Shown here: positions 57,808 through 64,000 of the stretch, in pieces
Layout of the letters: every line of letters starts with the position of its first letter
Position numbering within the stretch: the first letter of the stretch is position 1
NCBI GenBank assembly: GCA_001725155.1
Contig: MEFP01000003.1
Span: forward strand, 167,756-231,755
Direction: 5' to 3'
Source of the DNA: Lysobacteraceae bacterium SCN 69-320
GTDB taxonomy: Bacteria > Pseudomonadota > Gammaproteobacteria > Xanthomonadales > Rhodanobacteraceae
DNA: 64,000 nt
The notes under the pieces: model-generated
Database searches by the model: none
What the model was told of the DNA's origin: nothing
The model's input: only the letters and a program-made list of their open reading frames with translations
Position numbers and translations under genes: made by a program

Positions 57808-58523
57808 TTCTTCTTCGCCGGGGGCAGCTTGGCCGCCTGCAGGCCGCCGACTTCGAATTCCAGGGTCTTCTTGCCCTCGTCCTTCCATTCCGTGTCGATG
57901 CTCAGCCGCTGGGACTTGAGCAGGCGCGCGATCAGCGCTTCGTTCTTGTCGATGAAGATAGCCGGCTCGCCGGTCGGCGGAATCGTCGCGGCCCAGCGCT
58001 CGGGCTTGCCGTCGTCGAAGCGCAGGGTCAGGGTGCAGTCGCGCGCGCAGACGAAACCGCTTTCGTCGCGCATCAGGTAAGTGCTCTGGCCCCACTCCGG
58101 ATGGTTGCGGATGAACAGGGTCACGCGCTGCGGCCCTTCGGTGGCCGGGCTGCCCTTGGCGTAGATCGACGCGTGATACTGCTTGCCCTTGCCGTCGGGG
58201 GTTTCCTGGTAAGTCCACAGGCGTTCGAGGCGGCGCGCCTCGGCGCCGGCCTTGGCGCGCTGCTGCAGCTCGGGCAAGGTCCTGGCGACTTCGGCCGCCG
58301 CCGGCGTGCCGGCGAAGCGCGTGACGATGTCGTTGCCGATTTCTGCAGCCAGGTCGATCTTGTCGGCGGCGCGCAACTGCTCGTACATCTTGAGTTTCTC
58401 CGCGGCCTGAGCGGCCTGCAGCTGGGCCTGCGTCGGCGCGGGCGGCGGCGGTGCGCCCGGACCGCAGGCGCTCAACAGCAGACAGAACATCGACAACGGC
58501 AGGGACCGGCGCAGAACGGACAT
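57804..58523 (-). CDS. Lipoprotein of unknown function
   Basis: Predicted lipoprotein of 239 aa with a lipobox LLSAC (Cys near residue 20) after a basic N terminus, a Pro/Gln-rich linker and a helical segment ([19 protein letters not shown]). The C-terminal half is beta-rich ([26 protein letters not shown]) with a Cys pair in [12 protein letters not shown] do not recognise the family. The start is ATG 58523 or a GTG at 58532. It is translationally coupled to the aminotransferase. Confidence 0.8.
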   Translation of the reverse strand: MSVLRRSLPLSMFCLLLSACGPGAPPPPAPTQAQLQAAQAAEKLKMYEQLRAADKIDLAAEIGNDIVTRFAGTPAAAEVARTLPELQQRAKAGAEARRLERLWTYQETPDGKGKQYHASIYAKGSPATEGPQRVTLFIRNHPEWGQSTYLMRDESGFVCARDCTLTLRFDDGKPERWAATIPPTGEPAIFIDKNEALIARLLKSQRLSIDTEWKDEGKKTLEFEVGGLQAAKLPPAKKK

Positions 58524-58593
58524 GGCGAACACTCGCGGACAGGCAACGGCCTAAGATAGCAAAGCGCTGTGGCGCAGTGGCCGCATGCGCGGC

Positions 58594-59172
58594 TCAGCCG
58601 GCCGGCGCGGCGAGTATCGACCAGCGCCGCAACTTCTCGTCGCGACTCATCGAGGCATGGGCCGGACTCGTCGAGGGCAATGCCCGCAGGCTGAGCGCGG
58701 CCAGACGCGACGGCGCGATCTGCGCGGCGACATGGCGCCGGAACGCCTGCGCCGCCTTGGCACCGTTGAAGGCGAGCACGGCGATGTCGCATCGCTGCGC
58801 CAGCAGGTCGGCGATCGCATTCGGTACTTCCGATTCGGCCGTGATCGCACTATCGAGGCTGCCGCGTCGTTCGCAGCCGTGCAGCACGTCCCAGAGGCCG
58901 ACGCCGCAGGCCTGCAGGCCCGCGATGCGTCGCTCGTACGGCAACGCCGCATCGACGCCGAACACCGCCTGCATGGTCGGCCAGAACTGGTTCTGCGGAT
59001 GGGCGTAGTACTGGCCCGCGGCCAGCGAACGCGCGCCCGGCATCGAGCCGAGGATCAGCACACGGCAGCGGCGACCGAGACGCGGCGCGAAACTCTGCAC
59101 ATGGTCCGGCCCGTTCGCGGCCGGCGTTTCCGGCAGCAGATCAGGCAGCGGGGATTTCGGTCGGCGCGGCAT
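58594..59172 (-). CDS. DNA-deoxyinosine glycosylase, uracil-DNA glycosylase family 6
   Basis: DNA repair enzyme of 192 aa that removes hypoxanthine, and possibly uracil, from DNA. Motif 1 is GSMPGARSL (42-50) with YYAHPQNQFW (55-64), and motif 2 is LPSTSPAH (165-172), both typical of the HDG/Mug-like family. Its start overlaps the end of the small gene at 59141 by 32 bp, so a slightly later start is possible. Confidence 0.88.
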   Translation of the reverse strand: MPRRPKSPLPDLLPETPAANGPDHVQSFAPRLGRRCRVLILGSMPGARSLAAGQYYAHPQNQFWPTMQAVFGVDAALPYERRIAGLQACGVGLWDVLHGCERRGSLDSAITAESEVPNAIADLLAQRCDIAVLAFNGAKAAQAFRRHVAAQIAPSRLAALSLRALPSTSPAHASMSRDEKLRRWSILAAPAG

Positions 59173-59374
59173 CGGCTTCGTGGCGTCGCGCGATCCGCTC
59201 CTTCAGACGCACGAGGATGACTTCGTACAAGGTCAGCGCGTCGTGGGCGGCCATGTCGGGCCGCGCACCTTCGATGGGGTAGCGGCCCGAGGAGATGATG
59301 GCCGCTGCGAGCTCCAGCGCGATCTGCGACGCGCTCGGAGCATTGACGGAATTGACCACGGTGGGATTCGCCAT
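59141..59374 (-). CDS. Small conserved-looking hypothetical protein
   Basis: Unrecognised 77-aa protein with a helical core (IALELAAAIISSG and LTLYEVILVRLKERIARRHE). It overlaps the glycosylase gene by 32 bp on the same strand. There is no clear ribosome site before ATG 59374. It may be real, but evidence is limited to codon-like composition and position. Confidence 0.5.
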   Translation of the reverse strand: MANPTVVNSVNAPSASQIALELAAAIISSGRYPIEGARPDMAAHDALTLYEVILVRLKERIARRHEADAAPTEIPAA

Positions 59375-59547
59375 GAGCAGCTCACGCAGAAAGCGGTGCC
59401 GGCAAGACTATCACCACAGCGATCGGCGGCAAGGGCGTCGCACGCGCTTTCGCAGCACTGTCATCGGGGGCACCCGCAGCCGCCGCGTGCTGGCCGTACC
59501 GGCCGGGCTGTGCCAGCATTCGCGCCTGTCATCCGTCACAGCGACTC

Positions 59548-60258
59548 ATGCGCCTCAACAAGTACATCAGCGACACCGGCCTTTGCTCGCGGCGCGAAGC
59601 CGACGAACTCATCGAAAGCGGCCGGGTCACGGTCGACGGCCGCAAGGCCGCCGTCGGCGCGGTCGTCGAGGCCGGTGCGGAGGTGCTGGTCGACGGCAGT
59701 CCGCTCAAGCTCAAGAACCAGCGCGGCGGCGCCAAGTCGGTCTACATCGCACTGAACAAGCCAGTCGGCATCACCTGCACGACCGAGTCCGGCGTGAAGG
59801 ACAACATCATCGACTTCGTCGACCACCGCGAGCGCATTTTCCCGATCGGCCGGCTCGACAAGGATTCCGAAGGGCTGATCCTGCTGACCAACAACGGCGA
59901 CATCGTCAACGAGATCCTGCGCTCGGAGAATCGCCACGAGAAGGAATATCTCGTCGCCGTCAGCAAGCCGGTGACCGAGGAGTTTCTCAGCGGCATGGCC
60001 CGCGGCGTCCGCATCCACGGCCAGATGACCAAGCCGTGCAAGGTCTATAAATTGGGGAAATTTGGATTCCGCATCATCCTCACGCAGGGGCTGAACCGGC
60101 AGATCCGCCTGATGGCGGCGGAATTCGGCTACCGCGTGAAGCAACTGCGGCGCGTACGTATCGTCAACATCCGGCTCGGCAATCTGAAGCTGGGCCAATG
60201 GCGCAACCTGACACCGGCGGAACTGCGCGGCCTGCTGCCGCAGCGGACTCAGTGGTAG
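59548..60258 (+). CDS. rluF: 23S rRNA pseudouridine synthase RluF
   Basis: Pseudouridine synthase of the RsuA/RluB/E/F family, 236 aa. It has an N-terminal S4 RNA-binding domain ([20 protein letters not shown]) and the catalytic motif [15 protein letters not shown] with Asp104. The similarity to E. coli RluF is extensive ([32 protein letters not shown]), supporting U2604 of 23S rRNA as target. The basic C-terminal extension of the E. coli protein is absent. Confidence 0.93.
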   Translation: MRLNKYISDTGLCSRREADELIESGRVTVDGRKAAVGAVVEAGAEVLVDGSPLKLKNQRGGAKSVYIALNKPVGITCTTESGVKDNIIDFVDHRERIFPIGRLDKDSEGLILLTNNGDIVNEILRSENRHEKEYLVAVSKPVTEEFLSGMARGVRIHGQMTKPCKVYKLGKFGFRIILTQGLNRQIRLMAAEFGYRVKQLRRVRIVNIRLGNLKLGQWRNLTPAELRGLLPQRTQW

Positions 60259-60432
60259 TCGCAGGCGTTGCGGCTTGCATGGCCGACTGCGCGAACCGTG
60301 CAAATCGCTGCCAAAGCAACAGTACAACTCGCTGAATTTACGAAATTTCCTTGCTGGCATGGAGCGTGATGCGTCTGCTCAGCGCCGATCGACAGTCAGT
60401 CGCCGGCCATATCCACCCTGAGGAGACCGACC

Positions 60433-60777
60433 ATGCGCTTTCCGATCATCCAGAAGACCGCCGCCGTACTGCTGCTGAGCACCACGGCGGCATTCGCCAT
60501 GGCGGCCACGCCGGCGACACCGAACGAGAACAAGCCGAACTCGCACGAGTCGGATCAGCCGGTGGGCGATACCTGGATCACGACCAAGGTCAAGACCGAG
60601 CTGCTCGCCGACAGCGCCGTGAAGGGCAGCGACATCAACGTGTCCACCGTGAACGGCGTCGTGACCCTGGCCGGCGTGCTCGACAACCAGGCCGCGATCG
60701 ACAAGGCGATCACGATCGCCAAAGGCGTCAAGGGCGTGACCGGCGTCGACACGCGCGCACTCAAGCTGCGCAAGTAA
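60433..60777 (+). CDS. Exported BON-domain protein
   Basis: Periplasmic protein of 114 aa with a signal peptide (about 1-25) and one BON domain (about 45-112) containing WITTKVKTELLADSAVKGSD and VNGVVTLAGVL. BON proteins such as OsmY are linked to envelope stress and membrane binding. GAGGAG precedes ATG 60433, a strong ribosome site. Confidence 0.92.
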   Translation: MRFPIIQKTAAVLLLSTTAAFAMAATPATPNENKPNSHESDQPVGDTWITTKVKTELLADSAVKGSDINVSTVNGVVTLAGVLDNQAAIDKAITIAKGVKGVTGVDTRALKLRK

Positions 60778-60847
60778 ACCGAGCCCTCTGCAAGCCATGA
60801 AGGCTTGTTGCCAGGGATTTCGGCACGGCGCAGGATAGCCGTTCAAG

Positions 60848-60883
60848 GCGCCCGGCCAGGCGATCGGCCGGGCGCTGCTTCTT
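60848..60883 (+). terminator. Hairpin after the BON gene
   Basis: A 10-bp perfect stem (60848-60857 with 60866-60875) is followed by TGCTTCTT, about 70 bp after the BON stop and just before the DUF924 gene. It is a moderate terminator candidate. Confidence 0.4.
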
Positions 60884-60896
60884 GCCAGGGATGCCG

Positions 60897-61493
60897 ATGC
60901 CGGACGCCGCTGCCATACTCGATTTCTGGTTCGGCAGCGACGCGCTGTCCGCAGACGAACACGAAGCGCTTGCCGCGCGCTGGTTCCGCCGCGACGATGC
61001 CTTCGACGCAGCAATCCGCAGTCGCTTCGGCGGTCTCGTGGAGGCGGCGCGGGCCGGAGAACTGGATGGCTGGTCGACGGCGCCGGCATCCTGGTTGGCG
61101 CTGCTCCTGCTGCTGGATCAGTTCCCGCGCAACCTGTATCGGAACACCGCCGCGGCCTTCGCCAGCGACGCCAAGGCGCAGCAGTCGGCTCTGGACGGTA
61201 TCGCCCGTGGCCACGATCAGGCGCTGGCCGTGCGCTACCGCGCTTTCGCCTATCTGCCGCTGGAGCATGCGGAGGATCTGGCTCTGCAGCAGCGCTGCGT
61301 CCGGCTGTTCGAGACGCTTGCGGCAGACCCGCAGGCTCGGCCTGCCGCTGCCTATCTCAGCTACCTCGATTACGCCCGGCGGCACTGCGAGGTGATCGGC
61401 CGCTACGGCCGCTTCCCGCACCGCAACCATGCACTCGGCCGAGCGTCCACCCCCGAGGAACAGGCCTATCTCGACGCCGGCGGTGGCTTCTAG
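60897..61493 (+). CDS. DUF924 family protein
   Basis: Helical cytoplasmic protein of 198 aa. ILDFWFGSD, ARWFRRDDAFD, LLLLDQFPRNLYRN and the ending GRFPHRNHALGRASTPEEQA are strongly conserved in DUF924, a TPR-like helical family of unknown function. ATG 60897 has AGGG at a good distance; an ATG two codons earlier is equally possible. Confidence 0.9.
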   Translation: MPDAAAILDFWFGSDALSADEHEALAARWFRRDDAFDAAIRSRFGGLVEAARAGELDGWSTAPASWLALLLLLDQFPRNLYRNTAAAFASDAKAQQSALDGIARGHDQALAVRYRAFAYLPLEHAEDLALQQRCVRLFETLAADPQARPAAAYLSYLDYARRHCEVIGRYGRFPHRNHALGRASTPEEQAYLDAGGGF

Positions 61494-61577
61494 GTCGTCT
61501 TGCCTGAATCTGCGACAATGGGCGTCCGCTCGTGCCCACGTGCGGCCTTCCCACCGTTAACCAGGATTCCGGCTCCA

Positions 61578-62513
61578 ATGTCTGCATTGATCTGCGGCTC
61601 GCTTGCGTACGACACCATCATGGTGTTCCAGGACCAGTTCAAGAACCACATCCTGCCGGACAAGGTGCACATCTTGAACGTCGCCTTCCTGGTCCCGCGC
61701 ATGCGCAAGGAGTTCGGCGGGGTCGCCGGCAACATCGCCTACAACCTCAAGCTGCTCGGCGACGATCCGGTGCCGATGGCGACGGTGGGCCAGGACTTCG
61801 GCCCGTATCACGAGCATTTCGTGCGCTGCGGCATCCGCCTCGACCAGGTCAAGGTCATCGAGGACCTCTATACGGCGCAGGCCTTCATCACGACCGACCT
61901 TGACGACAACCAGATCACCGCGTTCCATCCGGGCGCGATGATGCGTTCGTACGAGAACAATGTTCGCGACGTCGAAGGCATCACCTTCGGCATCGTCGGC
62001 CCCGACGGCCGCGAAGCGATGTTGCAGAACGCCGAGCAGTTCGCCGAACGCAACATCCCCTTCATCTTCGATCCGGGCCAGGCCATGCCGCTGTTCAGCG
62101 GCGAGGAATTCCGCTCGTTCATCGAGAAAGCCCAGTATGTGACCGTGAACGACTACGAGTCGCAGTTGCTGCAGCGAAACACCGGCTGGAACGAGGCGCA
62201 GATCGCCGAGCGCGTGAAGGCCTACATCGTGACGCGCGGCCCCAAGGGCTCGCTGATCCATACGGGCAAGGAGATCCTGGAAATCCCGCCGGCGCACGAG
62301 CGCCGCGTGTCCGATCCCACGGGCTGCGGCGACGCCTATCGTGCCGGTCTGATCTACGGCCTGATGCGCGACATGGATCTCGCGACCGTGGGGCGCATGG
62401 CGTCCCTGATGGGCGCACTCAAGGTCGAACACCCGGGCACGCAGAACCAGCGCTTCACCTATGAGGAATTCTCCGACCAGTTCCGCCAGCAGTTCGGTTA
62501 CGCGCTGGACTGA
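61578..62513 (+). CDS. PfkB-family carbohydrate/adenosine kinase
   Basis: ATP-dependent sugar or nucleoside kinase of 311 aa. The catalytic anion-hole motif is DPTGCGDA with Asp252 as the likely base, and the N-terminal GGVAGNIAYNLKLLG matches the first PfkB signature. The family members closest in appearance are annotated as adenosine kinase or generic carbohydrate kinase, so the substrate is open. ATG 61578 was chosen over an in-frame start at 61500. Confidence 0.88.
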   Translation: MSALICGSLAYDTIMVFQDQFKNHILPDKVHILNVAFLVPRMRKEFGGVAGNIAYNLKLLGDDPVPMATVGQDFGPYHEHFVRCGIRLDQVKVIEDLYTAQAFITTDLDDNQITAFHPGAMMRSYENNVRDVEGITFGIVGPDGREAMLQNAEQFAERNIPFIFDPGQAMPLFSGEEFRSFIEKAQYVTVNDYESQLLQRNTGWNEAQIAERVKAYIVTRGPKGSLIHTGKEILEIPPAHERRVSDPTGCGDAYRAGLIYGLMRDMDLATVGRMASLMGALKVEHPGTQNQRFTYEEFSDQFRQQFGYALD

Positions 62514-62535
62514 ATCGGCTGCGGTGATTCCCACG

Positions 62536-62574
62536 AACGCCCGCGATGGCCATGCCGTCGCGGGCGTTTTCGTT
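62536..62574 (+). terminator. Intrinsic terminator of the PfkB kinase gene
   Basis: A perfect 11-bp stem (62536-62546 with 62558-62568, 11-nt loop) ends in TTTTCGTT, 22 bp after the stop. The opposite gene (heme O synthase) ends just to the right. Confidence 0.85.
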
Positions 62575-62588
62575 GCGGCGTCAGCGGC

Positions 62589-63494
62589 TCAGAGCGGAAC
62601 GAACGGAATGCCGCGCGGCAGGGTCGGTGTCGCGAGGTAGTGATCGACGAGCAGGAAAGCGAACAGCGCCATCAGGTAGACGATGGAGTAGTTGAACACC
62701 TTCATCGCAAAGAACTCGTCGGGCGGGTTCAGCAACACATAGGCGTAATAGAGAAAGACCACGCCAAGTACGAGTGCGCCGCCGAGATAGAACAGGCCGC
62801 TCATGCCCGTCAGCCATGGCAGCACGGTGACGACGAGCAGCAGCACGGTGTAGTACAGCACGTGCCAGCGCGTGTACTCGACGCCGTGAGTCACCGGCAA
62901 CATGGGCACCTGGGCTCGCGAGTAATCGTCGCGACGGAAGATCGCCAGCGCCCAGAAATGCGGCGGCGTCCAGACGAAAATGATCAGGAACAGCAGCAGC
63001 GCGTACGGATGAACCTCGCCGGTCACGGCCGCCCAGCCCAGCACCGGCGGAGCGGCGCCGGCGGCACCTCCGATCACGATGTTCTGCGGCGTCGCGCGCT
63101 TGAGATAAGCCGTGTAGACGATGGCGTAGCCGATCAGGGATGCGAACGTCAGCACCGCCGTGAGCAGGTTGACGCCAAGCACGAGAATCAGCATAGACAG
63201 GCTGCCGAGCGCGACCGCGAACACCAGCACCTGCGTAGGCGTCAGCGCGCCGACAGCCAGAGGGCGATGTGCGGTCCTGGCCATCAGGCGGTCGATGCGC
63301 TGATCAATCAGATGATTGATCGCTGCCGCGGAGCCGGCCGCCAGCCAGATACCGATGCCGCCGAGCAGCGCCGGCAGCAGTGGCGGCCAACCCGGCACGG
63401 CGAGAAACATGCCGATCACCGCGGTGAACACGATGAGCGCAACGACGCGCGGCTTGGTGAGTTCGAGGTACTGCCGAAACATCGTGGTCTGCAT
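62589..63494 (-). CDS. cyoE: Protoheme IX farnesyltransferase (heme O synthase)
   Basis: Inner-membrane prenyltransferase that converts heme B to heme O for terminal oxidases; 301 aa with about eight to nine helices. The prenyl-diphosphate site is [20 protein letters not shown] and the second Asp/Arg-rich loop is [16 protein letters not shown], both typical of CtaB/CyoE. ATG 63494 starts [17 protein letters not shown]. No cytochrome oxidase genes are in view; they may lie right of the window. Confidence 0.95.
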   Translation of the reverse strand: MQTTMFRQYLELTKPRVVALIVFTAVIGMFLAVPGWPPLLPALLGGIGIWLAAGSAAAINHLIDQRIDRLMARTAHRPLAVGALTPTQVLVFAVALGSLSMLILVLGVNLLTAVLTFASLIGYAIVYTAYLKRATPQNIVIGGAAGAAPPVLGWAAVTGEVHPYALLLFLIIFVWTPPHFWALAIFRRDDYSRAQVPMLPVTHGVEYTRWHVLYYTVLLLVVTVLPWLTGMSGLFYLGGALVLGVVFLYYAYVLLNPPDEFFAMKVFNYSIVYLMALFAFLLVDHYLATPTLPRGIPFVPL

Positions 63495-63950
63495 CGCTGG
63501 ATCAACTACGGCCGAACCGGTTTCCGAATCGTGGATTGCATCATGTATCGCGCGGCCGGGCCAGCGATCCGTTCCGCTGTCCGGGTCGAGCTTCCCTTCA
63601 GCCTGATGATGAGACGGTTTTCGGACATGGCCGATCAGTGCTGGGACGTGGGCTGGCAGGTATTGCGGCCGTCCAAAACGAGGAGTGGAGTTGCGTTCCG
63701 TCTGTCATAAGCAGCCCGTTGCCTTGCCGTGCTACGAAACATGAAGTTCCCACAAAGCACTGCGGCAAGCTGCTGTTGGCTGGAACAAGGTTTCCGGTTC
63801 GGATGTTGTGCAGCGAGCGGCTTCTCGGCTGCTGGTAGCTGACACAGGGGTGTGCCGCCTTAGCCGTTGCAGGGTGCGGTCTGCGCGCACGCTTTTATAG
63901 CGTAGAACGCGCGCGCGCCTGTAAGGATCGGTTATGGCGAACCACAAAGC
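63495..63950. other. Gap with no convincing gene at the window end
   Basis: This 456-bp stretch upstream of the heme O synthase gene has only short ORFs without protein features on either strand. It is less GC-rich than the surrounding sequence and probably contains the cyoE promoter. Confidence 0.4.
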
Positions 63951-63981
63951 AAAACGCCATCCCGATATGGGATGGCGTTTT
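63951..63981. terminator. Bidirectional terminator-like inverted repeat
   Basis: A perfect 13-bp stem (63951-63963 with 63969-63981) with AAAA on the left arm and TTTT on the right encloses the loop GATAT. It can terminate transcripts from either side; its gene is probably to the right or a small RNA to the left. Confidence 0.6.
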
Positions 63982-64000
63982 GGTAAAAAAGGCCCTGGCA

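Noticed and set aside
63732..63947. 71-codon ORF on the minus strand before the window end
   Set aside because: No ribosome site, no protein features and unusual composition; not supported as a gene.

Overview
The window is GC-rich gammaproteobacterial chromosome, most likely order Lysobacterales (Xanthomonadales), possibly Rhodanobacteraceae. The basis is gene content rather than a phylogeny: rhlB, trxA and rho adjacent with an Ala/Gln/Asn/Gly-rich N-terminal extension on Rho, a GspE without the zinc-binding cysteines, REP-type repeats with RAYT transposases, and a secreted beta-helix protein ending in an IFSDG-type tail. Genes are dense, many are linked by 4-bp ATGA/GTGA overlaps, and nearly all long antisense ORFs are high-GC shadows. 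No rRNA, CRISPR array, prophage or confident tRNA was seen.

Layout. 0-8.8 kb: type II secretion genes gspC-gspD-gspE read leftward behind the DEAD-box helicase gene rhlB; trxA and rho read rightward and end in a strong terminator. 8.8-18.2 kb: a small RAYT transposase with three REP elements, an orphan Ser/Thr kinase-TPR protein, a patatin-like hydrolase with a WYL regulator, a LolA-like exported protein, a NadQ/NrtR-like regulator, and a second, unrelated RAYT flanked by short GGACACCCA repeats. 18.3-23.1 kb: a complete periplasmic nitrate reductase operon napEFDABC; the same GGACACCCA repeats occur four times, in frame, inside the 5' end of napD.

24.0-32.2 kb is the most interesting region. 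It holds a compact hxsD-hxsB-hxsC-hxsA operon (His-Xaa-Ser system: two radical SAM proteins, a small partner and a target with tandem His-Xaa-Ser triplets plus a peptidoglycan-binding domain), two unrecognised exported proteins beside it, and immediately next to it a LodA/GoxA-like quinone-cofactor oxidase with its LodB-like flavoprotein. Two different protein-modification systems therefore sit side by side.

32.6-46.4 kb: a tandem cupin protein, an unrecognised protein with lysozyme-like motifs, an orphan HsdR-N-like nuclease domain, a sulfate ABC transporter (sbp-cysT-cysW-cysA), TonB, a secreted beta-helix protein, a small-molecule-type kinase, a DUF456 membrane protein, and a VIT/VWA protein coupled to an exported protein with a possible caspase-like His/Cys dyad. 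46.5-64 kb: a DUF885 metallohydrolase-like protein, a second REP pair, an MDR reductase, a hemolysin-III protein, a CBS-sensor histidine kinase with a double-receiver regulator, a tandem universal stress protein, OsmC, small envelope proteins, a DegT-type aminotransferase behind a lipoprotein, a family 6 uracil/hypoxanthine-DNA glycosylase, RluF, a BON protein, DUF924, a PfkB kinase and heme O synthase. The last 500 bp hold no convincing gene.
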